NCBI RefSeq assembly: GCF_014651855.1
Contig: NZ_BMXR01000006.1
Coordinates: 124,001-188,000, forward strand
DNA from: Saccharospirillum salsuginis
Lineage (GTDB): Bacteria; Pseudomonadota; Gammaproteobacteria; Pseudomonadales; Natronospirillaceae
Length of the DNA stretch: 64,000 nt
Direction of reading: 5' to 3'
Numbering within the stretch: position 1 is the first letter of the stretch; each line of letters opens with the position of its first letter. A model generated the notes under the pieces. That model worked only from the letters and a program-made list of their open reading frames with translations. It made no database searches and was not told the origin of the DNA. Both the position numbers and the translations under genes were made by a program. Shown piece by piece: positions 19,752 to 27,252 of the stretch.

Positions 19752-19840
19752 CGTAAGGGTATAGGTGTTCGTACAGTCTTGATTGTACGCTCTGCTCTGA
19801 GGATAGCAGGTATGGACTCAAGAGTAGACTCTCCCTTACG
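19752..19840. other. Possible structured element (cloverleaf-like fold) upstream of the GHKL operon
   Basis: CGTAAGGG (19752-19759) is the exact complement of CCCTTACG (19833-19840). Enclosed are CGTACA/TGTACG (19770-19775 and 19784-19789), CTGCT/AGCAG (19792-19796 and 19805-19809) and AGAGT/ACTCT near 19821-19832. The 89-base unit could fold as a closed multi-arm structure. It lacks the T-loop and anticodon features of a tRNA. It may be the 5' leader of the minus-strand operon, a regulatory RNA or a small foldback element. No function assigned. Confidence 0.35.
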
Positions 19841-20016
19841 ATGACTGATTTGCTACAATAAAATTAGACCGTATCATTTGTTTTTAGTTAAAGCGACATT
19901 GTGGCTACTCCTTTCGCCTAGCGCCCTAACCAGGCCATTAAGGCAAAACTGTCATCTAATAGCAACATGAAGGTGTCGTTCGTGACCGCCTTGGCCAGAA
20001 GTCAACTCACTCCCTG

Positions 20017-20039
20017 AAAGCCGCATTATATTGCGGTTT
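20017..20039 (+). terminator. Hairpin with T-tract before the bro promoter
   Basis: AAAGCCGCA pairs with TGCGGTTT (one bulged G) around TTATAT and runs into TTTATT. It lies just upstream of the next promoter, which it would insulate from plus-strand read-through. Confidence 0.35.
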
Positions 20040-20047
20040 ATTGTCCA

Positions 20048-20075
20048 TTGACATGCCCTGCTTGTAGCTTATTAT
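20048..20075 (+). promoter_or_regulatory. Sigma70 promoter of the C4-like RNA/bro transcript
   Basis: TTGACA (20048-20053), a 16-base spacer and TATTAT (20070-20075). It lies about 250 bp before the first bro gene, so the transcript has a long leader that holds the antisense-like structure described next. Confidence 0.6.
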
Positions 20076-20100
20076 GCAGTAATGGTCGCAAAATCGGCCA

Positions 20101-20308
20101 TCGGGACTACCACCCCCGAAAACCACTACACAGCGCCAAGAAGGTCGCCAAGGCGGCCTTTTTTGCGGCTGGTTGTCTGCTATGGGCGACCGGGCGGGGC
20201 CCCTTCGGGGGGCCGGTGTCTGTGTAGGCCGGTGGTGGTACCTCTGCTCGGTTCGCCCTCCCTCTGAATACCACCCAGAGTAATGGGCGAAGGGAACTCA
20301 CTACACAG
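20101..20308 (+). ncRNA. C4-like antisense RNA and its target in the bro leader
   Basis: Two short elements occur twice in the leader: TACCACCC at 20108-20115 and 20269-20276, and CACTACACAG at 20124-20133 and 20299-20308. Between the copies, CTGTGTAG (20220-20227) and GGTGGTA (20234-20240) are complementary to both. The second CACTACACAG lies directly before the AAGGAAT ribosome binding site of the bro gene. The middle segment can therefore pair either with the upstream copy or with the translation start. This is the logic of the C4 antisense RNA that controls ant in phages P1 and P7. GC-rich hairpins at 20139-20155 and about 20195-20213 lie inside. The Rfam family assignment was not tested. 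Confidence 0.6.
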
Positions 20309-20320
20309 AAGGAATCCACA

Positions 20321-21052
20321 ATGGATCATACCCATCAGTTCTTGTCGTTCACTTTCGAACAGCATTCCATCCACGTCATTCGTCGCACCAGCCAGATCTG
20401 GTTCGTAGCGACTGACATCATCAACGCCCTCAACCTGCCGGATTCACCGGCCATGACGGCGGGTCTTGCCGATCACGAGGTGGTCCGTACCCTGTTGCCC
20501 GAGGCGTGTGGCCTGCAAGGCGCCGTTCTGGTTACGGAAGCCGGTCTCTACCGGCTGATGAATCTGGCCGACAAGCCCGTCCTGAAACGCTTTACCCGCT
20601 GGCTGCTGCGAGAAGTGATGCCCACCGTCCACGACCCGGCCTTCGTGCCCCGCCCGTCTGTAGAGCGAACAGCGTCACTCAGGCCCACCGCGGAACGCAC
20701 ACCCCAAACCCTTTACGACCTTGACTACGTCAAAGACCTCCGGCAGGACCCTACCCAAATCGCCAACGCCGGTTGGTGGCAGTTTAAGCGTCTTGGCGGC
20801 GACACTGGCGTCGGGTCGTACGATCAGGGCGAACACTTCTTCCGCCAGACCCACCAACTCGTTAAAACCAACCCGGGCGACGCCGAGGATGCGCTCACCC
20901 ACAGTTTGGTGCATTGCATGAGCGGGTTTGTGAAAGGGCATGGGTTGCGCGGGTGTGAACTGGCGTTTTGCCGGTTGGTCAGCCGCGCGGCCGTCGCCTG
21001 GATGCGGGCTAGTGAACTGAAAGACTGGCCACCGGTGTTCAGCACCGACTGA
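20321..21052 (+). CDS. BRO-N domain protein (phage antirepressor-like), copy 1
   Basis: 243 residues. The N-terminal ~100 residues are a BRO-N domain: FTFEQHSIHVIRR, VWFVATDIINALNLPDSP-type strand, then LVTEAGLYRLMNLADKP and FTRWLLREVMPTV. In phages such proteins bind DNA or repressors to induce lysis. The C-terminal part (YDLDYVKDLRQDP to the end) is shared only with copy 2 and is not a known antirepressor C-domain to me. ATG 20321 is preceded by AAGGAAT. About 90 percent identical to 22743-23492 by eye; copy 2 carries a short SFSN-type insertion at residue ~157. It is expressed behind the C4-like leader. Confidence 0.82.
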   Translation: MDHTHQFLSFTFEQHSIHVIRRTSQIWFVATDIINALNLPDSPAMTAGLADHEVVRTLLPEACGLQGAVLVTEAGLYRLMNLADKPVLKRFTRWLLREVMPTVHDPAFVPRPSVERTASLRPTAERTPQTLYDLDYVKDLRQDPTQIANAGWWQFKRLGGDTGVGSYDQGEHFFRQTHQLVKTNPGDAEDALTHSLVHCMSGFVKGHGLRGCELAFCRLVSRAAVAWMRASELKDWPPVFSTD

Positions 21053-21343
21053 CGCATCCATTGGATCGGGCTGCTGTGTGTCCCGGTCCCCGGTTCAGTC
21101 ACCCAAATGAATTCCGTCACTCACCTCTCCTCGAAATCTGACGCCAATCCTTTCCGACCCAAGCTACCTGGGAATCCTTTATCAGAGCCTTGCCGGGTTC
21201 TACTATTTCGGTTAAACATTTCAGTTTCCGTGCGTACTAACAACGCCGGTTGATAGTGGCGCGGTCGGCACCGGTGCGATTTAAAATGTGAGGCTATTGG
21301 CAAAACCGGGAAGTCATGACATAGGGTAATGCGTAACGAATGA
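21053..21343. other. Non-coding spacer after bro copy 1
   Basis: No gene seen. The first ~55 bases (GGATCGGGCTGC, then GTGTCCCGGTCCCC, then TCAGTCACC) are repeated after bro copy 2 at 23503-23543. The duplicated unit therefore extends beyond the coding region, but the rest of the spacer is not shared. Confidence 0.5.
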
Positions 21344-21417
21344 CGATGTGATGGGGTTCCAAAAAATGGCGTGGGGTTCAGATATTTTTCCGCTTCCATT
21401 CACAACCCATCACATCG
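21344..21417. repeat. 12-bp inverted repeat before a small ORF
   Basis: CGATGTGATGGG (21344-21355) and CCCATCACATCG (21406-21417) are perfect complements 50 bp apart, ending 5 bp before the ATG at 21423. It could be a small foldback element or an operator/hairpin controlling the following gene. Confidence 0.45.
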
Positions 21418-21422
21418 ACACT

Positions 21423-21737
21423 ATGGAAAAAGAAATCGTCAAGGACTCCATAAATGCTTTCTACAGCGGCGCGGGAATCGAACGGACATTCCGGGGGCCT
21501 GTTAACGAGCGGGTTGCCGAGGTATTCGGTAAAATGCTGGATGAAACACATCGTTGTACGAGTTCGTTGAACTGGGTGCCTCGTCCGACGGGCGGTAAGG
21601 CGACCATTCGGTGGATCGCTCTAAATTTCAGTCGCAGCCTTCGAGACCGAATGAGGGATGACCAGTCATTAACATGCGCCAAAGTCGTCATCTGGCGGCT
21701 CGCGTCCGATCTTGAATTGGCTTCACAGGGACTATGA
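21423..21737 (+). CDS. Small hypothetical protein
   Basis: 104 residues from ATG 21423 (MEKEIVKDSINAFY). Earlier in-frame starts would place the inverted repeat inside the gene. Not recognised; it is basic and soluble. Its stop overlaps the start of the next gene (ATGA), which indicates translational coupling to the lipoprotein. The ribosome binding site is poor, and the hairpin at 21344-21417 might influence expression. Confidence 0.55.
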   Translation: MEKEIVKDSINAFYSGAGIERTFRGPVNERVAEVFGKMLDETHRCTSSLNWVPRPTGGKATIRWIALNFSRSLRDRMRDDQSLTCAKVVIWRLASDLELASQGL

Positions 21738-22309
21738 ACATGAAATTAAAGGTGTTCTTTTGTTGGCTGTTGTTGGTGGGGAGTGGGTGCGCCTACTCGA
21801 GTAGCGCGGCTTCCAGCCAGTGCGATGCCCTCGACAGTTGGTACCAGTTTTCACAACAGGCGTTTTGTTTTCCGAAGAGCGCGGTCACGAAGTTGGCTCA
21901 TCTAAACCAATCCGAGCCAAGCGCCAGTGTGCTCCTGCAACCCGGAGGCGATGGTACACCCTTTGAGTTGGGTATTTTCTGGGAGCCCGAGGATGGCGCG
22001 ATCGGTCGGTTGAGTCGGCACCTGGGCTTGAGTGTGGAGGAGCTGTTCACGCGATTGGCGGCATCCGACTTTTCGGAAGATGATGCGTCGTTGGTGTCGA
22101 AAGTGCTTTGGCTGGATGCCAGTGAAAAAGTCGACGTTCAGCAGAGCGGTGACCTACGCATTGTATCCATTCTACGCTCAGGTGGTGCTCACAGCTCCGT
22201 GTATGTACAAGCCCCATCCAGGCCCGGGCTCATCTATCTGGCGGGCGAGTTGGATGAGCGTCAAATAGAGTGGGTCGTCCGGCATATTGATGTCGGGCCG
22301 GTGCCCTGA
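21734..22309 (+). CDS. Putative lipoprotein
   Basis: 191 residues. The N terminus is a lipoprotein signal peptide: MNMKLKVFFCWLLLVGSGC, with lipobox LVGSGC. Cleavage before Cys19 would give a Ser-rich linker and then a globular domain of unknown family with paired cysteines (SQCDALDSW, QAFCFPK). No function is recognised. It is coupled to the preceding small gene. The pair sits between the duplicated bro genes as cargo-like genes of a mobile region. Confidence 0.65.
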   Translation: MNMKLKVFFCWLLLVGSGCAYSSSAASSQCDALDSWYQFSQQAFCFPKSAVTKLAHLNQSEPSASVLLQPGGDGTPFELGIFWEPEDGAIGRLSRHLGLSVEELFTRLAASDFSEDDASLVSKVLWLDASEKVDVQQSGDLRIVSILRSGGAHSSVYVQAPSRPGLIYLAGELDERQIEWVVRHIDVGPVP

Positions 22310-22383
22310 GCCGACGGTATCGACACCCGGTCGCAGCGCAGGCCGGGCAATCAGGTTATGAGGATAGGGGCTGATGACGCCGA

Positions 22384-22617
22384 TCATCGGCTTAACTCGG
22401 CGTCTTCCTCGAAATCGAACAGCTCTTTAACCGAGACCTGCAGCGCCGCCGCGATCTTCTCCAGGTTGTCGAACTTGGGGCCGAATTTGCCTCTCTCGAT
22501 GTTACTGATCGACTCCACCGTCAGATCCACCGCGTCGGCCAGTTGTTCCTGGGTTACGCCTTTGGAGGCCCTGAGTGCCCGGAGGTGTCTACCAAAAGAT
22601 ACTTTCAGTGCAGCCAT
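22384..22617 (-). CDS. XRE-family HTH transcriptional regulator
   Basis: 77 residues from the ATG at 22617 (MAALKVSFGRHLRALR). Upstream in-frame codons would run through the operator. It is a compact Cro/CI-type HTH: FGRHLRALRASKGVTQEQLADAV, then VESISNIERGKFGPKFDNLEKIA. The tail ALQVSVKELFDFEEDAELSR is typical of short XRE repressors. It is divergent from bro copy 2, with palindromic sites between, so it probably represses both. Confidence 0.85.
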   Translation of the reverse strand: MAALKVSFGRHLRALRASKGVTQEQLADAVDLTVESISNIERGKFGPKFDNLEKIAAALQVSVKELFDFEEDAELSR

Positions 22618-22646
22618 GAGAATCCGCCCAAAAGCCGCAGCATATT

Positions 22647-22682
22647 GAAGTTGTACTTCGGTATTAACGAAGTTAAACTTCG
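22647..22682. promoter_or_regulatory. Palindromic operators between XRE gene and bro copy 2
   Basis: GAAGTTGTACTTC (22647-22659) and CGAAGTTAAACTTCG (22668-22682) share the half-site GAAGT/ACTTC. The second is a perfect 7-1-7 palindrome. Centre spacing is about 22 bp (two helical turns). They lie 30-65 bp before the XRE start and 61-96 bp before the bro start, the expected place for autoregulation and divergent control. Confidence 0.65.
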
Positions 22683-22742
22683 GGTCGTCCGCGTTTGGTT
22701 GAAGCAGTAGGCACGGAGCACACACCAAGGGAGAGTCATCAC

Positions 22743-23492
22743 ATGCACAGCCACAGTTCGGTTCCATTGTCGTTCACCTTCGAACAACACCCCATCCACG
22801 TCATCCGTCGCACCGGCCAGGTCTGGTTCGTAGCGGCGGACATCATCAACGCCCTTAACCTGCCGGATTCACCGGCCATGACGGCGGGCCTGGCCGATCA
22901 CGAAGTGGTCCGCGCCCTGTTGCCCGAGGCGTGTGGCCTGCAAGGCGCTGCTCTGGTCACAGAAGCCGGTCTCTATCGGCTGATGAATCTGGCCGACAAG
23001 CCCCTCCTGAAACGCTTCACCCGCTGGCTGCTGCGCGAGGTGATGCCCACCGTCCACGACCCGGCCTTCGTACCCCGCCCGTCTGTAGAGCGAACAGCGT
23101 CTCTCAGGCCCACCGCGGAACGCACACCCGAAACCGTTTACGACCTCGATTACGTCAAAGACCTCCGGCAGGACCCGACCCAAATCGCCAACGCCGGTTG
23201 GTGGCAGTTTCAGCGTCTTGGCGGCGGCTCTTTTTCAAACGATTGGGGCGTCGGCTCGTACGATCAGGGCGAACACTTCTTCCGCCAGACCCACCAACTC
23301 GTCAAAACCAACCCGGGCGACGCCGAGGATGCGCTCACCCACAGTTTGGTGCATTGCATGAGCGGTTTTGTGAAAGGACATGGGTTGCGCGGGTGCGAAC
23401 TGGCGTTTTGCCGGTTGGTCAGCCGTGCGGCCGTTGCCTGGATGCGGGCCAGTGAATTGAATGACTGGCCACCGGTGTTCAGCACCGACTGA
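22743..23492 (+). CDS. BRO-N domain protein (phage antirepressor-like), copy 2
   Basis: 249 residues from ATG 22743 with GGGAGAG upstream; longer starts overlap the operator region. BRO-N domain at 8-105 as in copy 1 (VWFVAADIINALNLP, ALVTEAGLYRLMNLA, RWLLREVMPTV). The two proteins differ mostly at the N terminus and by an insertion near residue 160 (GGSFSNDWGVGS against GGDTGVGS). Unlike copy 1 it has no C4-like leader and is instead behind an XRE repressor, so the duplicates have separate control. Confidence 0.82.
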   Translation: MHSHSSVPLSFTFEQHPIHVIRRTGQVWFVAADIINALNLPDSPAMTAGLADHEVVRALLPEACGLQGAALVTEAGLYRLMNLADKPLLKRFTRWLLREVMPTVHDPAFVPRPSVERTASLRPTAERTPETVYDLDYVKDLRQDPTQIANAGWWQFQRLGGGSFSNDWGVGSYDQGEHFFRQTHQLVKTNPGDAEDALTHSLVHCMSGFVKGHGLRGCELAFCRLVSRAAVAWMRASELNDWPPVFSTD

Positions 23493-23718
23493 GGCATCCA
23501 CCGGATCGGGCTGCAGTGTGTCCCGGTCCCCTTGTCAGTCACCATTATGGACTTTGCTTATTAACCCGCGATCCCCCATCCCGATCGTCCCTCCTTCTGC
23601 GAAACCGTTACCAGACCGGCCAAACGATCATCACCCGCCGGGCGGATTTCCAGGCCATTTTGCTCTACCATAGGCTGGCATTTCCCATTAACACCAAGCC
23701 AGAGACAGGACAGCGTGA

Positions 23719-24594
23719 ATGCAGACCGACCTGAGCCACCTGCCGGAGAGCAAGCGCCGCGAGCTGGATGAGATCGTCCGGCTCATCCGCGCCCAAACCA
23801 CCGTGGAAATGATTATCCTCTACGGCAGCTATGCCCGGGGTGACTGGAAGGAAGCCAAAGACGTCGAACCACAAGGCTGGTCCGGCCATCCGTCGGATTA
23901 CGATCTGTTGATTGTCGTGGCGGATCAAAAGCAGGCGGAAGATGTCATGCTCTGGCGCAAGGTCACGGACAGCCTGAATAACGCCGAACTCTCGGCCCCG
24001 GCGCGCGCCATCGTTCATGACATCAATGAAATGAACATGGCCCTGGTGGAACACCGGTACTTTTTTGTCGATCTCTACGAGGAAGGGCGGGTGTTGTTCG
24101 ATTCCGGCCGGTTTCAGTTGGATGAGCCGGATGAACTCGGAGTGGAGGCGCGAAAGTCACTGGCCGAAGAGTATTTCAAGGAATGGATGCACCGAGCGCA
24201 ACGGTTTTACCGCTATTACCAAGTCGGTGTGGAAGAGGACGACTGGAAAGGCGCTGCCTTCAGCCTGAACCAGGCAACCGAATCCGCCTATAAATGCATC
24301 CTGCTGGTGCATACCCTCTATTCCCCGCATGAGCACCTGCTGGACAAGCTCGGGTTGGAAGCTTCAGAGTTCGGTCCCGTGTTCAGGGAGATTTTCCCGG
24401 TCGACACGCCGGAATTGGAGCACAATTTCGACCAACTCGACCGGGCTTACATCGGCAGCCGGTACAAGACCCGGTTCAAGGTGACCCGGGAAGAGTTGGA
24501 CGATTTGGCACCGAAGGTGGCAAAATTGTTGGAGGTTGCCGAGCGGCTTTGTCAGAAGGAAATTGAAAGGCTTGGTGCTGAATCATCGAGTTGA
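23719..24594 (+). CDS. Nucleotidyltransferase-HEPN fusion protein
   Basis: 291 residues. Residues about 30-75 carry the minimal nucleotidyltransferase motif (IILYGSYARGDW, then SDYDLLIVV). From about residue 130 the sequence is a HEPN-like four-helix domain (WMHRAQRFYRYYQVG, then AAFSLNQATESAYKCILLVHTLY). MNT and HEPN domains usually act as antitoxin and toxin encoded by two genes; here they are on one chain, as in the known HEPN/NT fusion family. A defence or toxin-antitoxin role is likely but unproven. ATG 23719 is preceded by ACAGGACAG. Confidence 0.8.
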   Translation: MQTDLSHLPESKRRELDEIVRLIRAQTTVEMIILYGSYARGDWKEAKDVEPQGWSGHPSDYDLLIVVADQKQAEDVMLWRKVTDSLNNAELSAPARAIVHDINEMNMALVEHRYFFVDLYEEGRVLFDSGRFQLDEPDELGVEARKSLAEEYFKEWMHRAQRFYRYYQVGVEEDDWKGAAFSLNQATESAYKCILLVHTLYSPHEHLLDKLGLEASEFGPVFREIFPVDTPELEHNFDQLDRAYIGSRYKTRFKVTREELDDLAPKVAKLLEVAERLCQKEIERLGAESSS

Positions 24595-24657
24595 CGTTGC
24601 GGTTGACCATGTCCCTGGTCAATAGCGCGGTCATATCCCTTGTCAATAACCGGCCGG

Positions 24658-24780
24658 GCCGATGGCGAGGACGAGCTCACCCGCAGTTTACTTTATAGGA
24701 TGGGCTGTTTTTCGAAGGGTGTGGATTGCGCGGGTGTGAACTGGCACTTTTCGATTGACCAACCGGGCGATCAGACGGGG
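24658..24780 (+). pseudogene. Remnant of a third bro gene (C-terminal part)
   Basis: The stretch GGCGAGGACGAGCTCACCCG onward aligns with the C-terminal part of both bro genes: EDELTRSLLYRMGCFSKG matches EDALTHSLVHCMSGFVKG, then the GCGCGGGTGTGAACTGGC block is identical to copy 1. The upstream four fifths of the gene are missing. It marks the left boundary of the chorismate-derived cluster. Confidence 0.7.
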
Positions 24781-24944
24781 CCTCATTCTTGTTGTGAATT
24801 TGGTCACATCGATACCATGGTCTGTGCGGCAGGGTATTGGCTTTTCCGGCAATGCCCGCTAACATGCGCTATCCATCGAACTCATACAAACCATTCCAAG
24901 CAGGTAGCAGTCGCAAGGAGTCGATAGATTAAGGAGAAAGACGC

Positions 24945-25079
24945 ATGAGCGACGTTTCTACCGCCCAAATCAACTGCTTGGTCGTGGTTCCCTCGCAGAT
25001 CACCCCTCACAGCCGCTTTAGAGCCCTCGAGACCATAGCTTCTCTGTTCGGCTTATCCTTACCGAAGACCGAACGCTGA
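24945..25079 (+). CDS. 44-residue peptide upstream of pabA (leader or precursor candidate)
   Basis: ATG at 24945 follows TAAGGAGAAAGACGC, the best ribosome binding site in the vicinity, and the frame runs to TGA at 25077-25079. The peptide starts MSDVSTAQINCLVVV and ends SLFGLSLPKTER. It has one Cys and no run of aromatic amino-acid codons, so it does not look like a classical Trp or Phe attenuation leader. It could be a small regulatory peptide, a substrate or carrier peptide for the cluster, or the start of a lost gene. Translation is inferred only from the signal and the position. Confidence 0.45.
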   Translation: MSDVSTAQINCLVVVPSQITPHSRFRALETIASLFGLSLPKTER

Positions 25080-25124
25080 CCACTTAACACAGTAAGGTCG
25101 GCAGACAAGTCCATCCTATGGAGG

Positions 25125-25174
25125 TACACCGAAGGACGGTGTATTTAGGGCAACATTTACTGAGAGGAACTCAG
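25125..25174 (+). promoter_or_regulatory. Two leader hairpins before pabA, the second presenting the ribosome binding site
   Basis: TACACCG (25125-25131) and CGGTGTA (25137-25143) form a perfect 7-bp stem with loop AAGGA. CTGAG (25160-25164) and CTCAG (25170-25174) form a 5-bp stem whose loop, AGGAA, is the ribosome binding site of the ATG at 25178. Both are consistent with translational control of the first biosynthetic gene. Confidence 0.45.
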
Positions 25175-25177
25175 AAT

Positions 25178-25774
25178 ATGCATACACTTATCATAGATAA
25201 CTACGATTCGTTTACCTACAACATTTATCAACTCATAGCCACCGTAAACAGCGTGGAGCCTACCGTCGTGAAGAACGATGAAGTTCAATGGGACGATGTG
25301 GACTTGGCCTGTTTCGATAACATCGTGGTTTCACCAGGGCCCGGCACTCCTGAATGCGATAGCGATATGGGCATCAGCAGAGAAGCTATTCGTTATTCGC
25401 ATTTACCCTTGTTGGGAGTGTGCTTGGGTTGCCAGGGTTTAGGGGTTGAGTATGGCGGTCAGGTTGTGAACGCCGACCAAGTAATGCACGGCCGTATCAG
25501 CAAGGTACACCATACTGGAGACGGTTTATTTAAAAATATCCCATCGCCGTTCAGTGTTGTGCGCTACCACTCCCTTATGGTGAGGCCCAAGCTGCCATCC
25601 TCCCTCTTGTGTACTGCGTGGACCGATGACGGGACTGTGATGGGCTTGATGCATAGGTCCAAACCCTTTTATGGGGTTCAATTCCACCCTGAATCTATAA
25701 GTTCCCAATTTGGGCAGAAAATATTCGAGAACTTCCGTCAACTGACATTGGAGCATAGCGTTGCGATATGTTGA
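25178..25774 (+). CDS. pabA: Aminodeoxychorismate synthase glutaminase subunit (PabA-like)
   Basis: 198 residues from ATG 25178 (MHTLIIDNYDSFTYNIYQL); an upstream in-frame ATG at 25118 would swallow the leader hairpins. Class I glutamine amidotransferase: nucleophile Cys82 in GVCLGCQGLG, and His/Glu in VQFHPESISS. It delivers ammonia to the partner PabB. It overlaps pabB by seven bases. The same fold serves TrpG; the choice of PabA rests on the PIKGT signature of the partner. As the first gene of a biosynthetic cluster it probably serves secondary metabolism rather than folate. Confidence 0.88.
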   Translation: MHTLIIDNYDSFTYNIYQLIATVNSVEPTVVKNDEVQWDDVDLACFDNIVVSPGPGTPECDSDMGISREAIRYSHLPLLGVCLGCQGLGVEYGGQVVNADQVMHGRISKVHHTGDGLFKNIPSPFSVVRYHSLMVRPKLPSSLLCTAWTDDGTVMGLMHRSKPFYGVQFHPESISSQFGQKIFENFRQLTLEHSVAIC

Positions 25775-27252
25775 ACTCCATCCAAGACAACGCGTTACGG
25801 GTTAGCTACCAGAAAATCCACGGTAAATGCAACAGTGAATCGGCATTCTGCTTCTTTTACGGGCAATCTGACACAGCATATTGGTTGGACGGGCAACACA
25901 CCGACAACAACCTGTCCCGGTTCAGCTTTATGGGGGATGCAACTGGGCCTCTAAGCCAGGTTATCCGCTACAAGTCCAAGGACCGGCAATTGACCGTAAA
26001 TGCGAATGGCCAAGAATTCATATTCACTACCAGCCTGTTTGACTATCTGGAGGAAGTGTTATCAAGTTGGAAACTACTCTATGACGAACTCCCTTTTGAC
26101 TTTGTCGGCGGCATTATCGGGTACTTTGGCTATGAACTGAGAGGCGAGCTGGGTGTGCCCGTTTCTCATGACTCCGAACTGCCCGACGCGGCGTTTGTAT
26201 TGGCGGATCGCTTCATCGCGTTCGATCATCTGGAGGACTCCGCATATCTTGTTTGCTTACACTTGGACGAAGAAGACTCCAGGCAGAGCGCTACCCACTG
26301 GATGCGCGACATGGCCAGCCGACTTGACCGGCTTTCCAAACCGGCGCCCCCACTGAAAGGCAGGCAAAAAACGGCGGTAAAATTCACGATCAGGGATAAT
26401 CACCCCCGATACACAGAGCTCATTGGCCAATGCTACCAGCATATAAAAGCCGGTGAGTCGTATGAAATCTGTCTAACCAACCGGATTGAAACAACAAACG
26501 ATGTGCACCCATTGTCACTGTTCCGAATACTACGGGAAAAGAATCCGGCACCGTACGCCTCCTATCTCAAGTTTTCTGACTTTTCAGTGATTTCATCCTC
26601 CCCGGAACGGTTCTTGAAATGCGGGGTAGACCGGGTGGTGGAAAGTAAGCCGATAAAAGGCACACTTCCTCGGGGAAAAACCGAAGAAGAGGATGCGCAG
26701 TTAAAACGTGAACTTGAAACGGATGAGAAGTTCCATTCCGAAAATTTGATGATCGTCGATCTTTTACGAAACGATTTGGGCAAGGTGTGTGAAGTGGGGA
26801 GCGTGCATGTACCTAAGCTCATGCATGTTGAAAGCTATCGGACGGTCCATCAGTTGGTGACGACGATACGAGGTGTTCTAAGATCGGATCGATCGATCGT
26901 CGACTGCATAAAGCAGTCATTCCCTGGCGGTTCCATGACAGGTGCTCCAAAACACCGGACAATGCAAATCATCGATCAACTGGAATCCGGAGCAAGAGGT
27001 GTATATTCCGGGTCTATCGGCTTTGTCAGCCTAAATGGAGCGGCAGATCTCAATATTGTGATCCGTACCATAGTGGCAACCAAACAGTCGTTGTCGATCG
27101 GAGTGGGTGGCGCGATCATCGACCTGTCGGATGCTCAGGAGGAGTACGAAGAAATGTTGTTAAAAGCTCAATCCCCTATGCGTGCCATTGTTGAGGCCAA
27201 AACAGGGAATGACCAACACATCGTTGAACTAGAGGAGTATAGCGGGTCATGA
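25768..27252 (+). CDS. pabB: Aminodeoxychorismate synthase component I (PabB-like)
   Basis: 494 residues of the chorismate-binding family. The signature SKPIKGT has Lys297 at the position that in PabB acts as nucleophile to give 4-amino-4-deoxychorismate; anthranilate synthases have Ala there (PIAGT). Other motifs: MIVDLLRNDLG, ESYRTVHQLVTT, SFPGGSMTGAPKHR, and LNIVIRTI near the end. Together with PabA it converts chorismate and glutamine to ADC. No ADC lyase-like step to p-aminobenzoate is obvious; a chorismate mutase follows, which points to the amino-prephenate branch. Confidence 0.9.
   Translation: MLNSIQDNALRVSYQKIHGKCNSESAFCFFYGQSDTAYWLDGQHTDNNLSRFSFMGDATGPLSQVIRYKSKDRQLTVNANGQEFIFTTSLFDYLEEVLSSWKLLYDELPFDFVGGIIGYFGYELRGELGVPVSHDSELPDAAFVLADRFIAFDHLEDSAYLVCLHLDEEDSRQSATHWMRDMASRLDRLSKPAPPLKGRQKTAVKFTIRDNHPRYTELIGQCYQHIKAGESYEICLTNRIETTNDVHPLSLFRILREKNPAPYASYLKFSDFSVISSSPERFLKCGVDRVVESKPIKGTLPRGKTEEEDAQLKRELETDEKFHSENLMIVDLLRNDLGKVCEVGSVHVPKLMHVESYRTVHQLVTTIRGVLRSDRSIVDCIKQSFPGGSMTGAPKHRTMQIIDQLESGARGVYSGSIGFVSLNGAADLNIVIRTIVATKQSLSIGVGGAIIDLSDAQEEYEEMLLKAQSPMRAIVEAKTGNDQHIVELEEYSGS

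Noticed and set aside
19752..19840. A tRNA gene
   Set aside because: Closed stem-rich fold but no T-loop GTTCRA, no anticodon arm pattern and no CCA-side consensus.
20082..20267. 61-codon open frame after the bro promoter
   Set aside because: It runs through the terminator-like and antisense-like hairpins, has no ribosome binding site and is better explained as the C4-like RNA leader.
24640..24927. 95-codon open frame as a gene
   Set aside because: Its first part is a degraded bro C terminus and the rest has no support.
25178..27252. pabA/pabB as anthranilate synthase (TrpG/TrpE)
   Set aside because: The PIKGT signature with Lys is that of aminodeoxychorismate synthase, and no trp genes are nearby.
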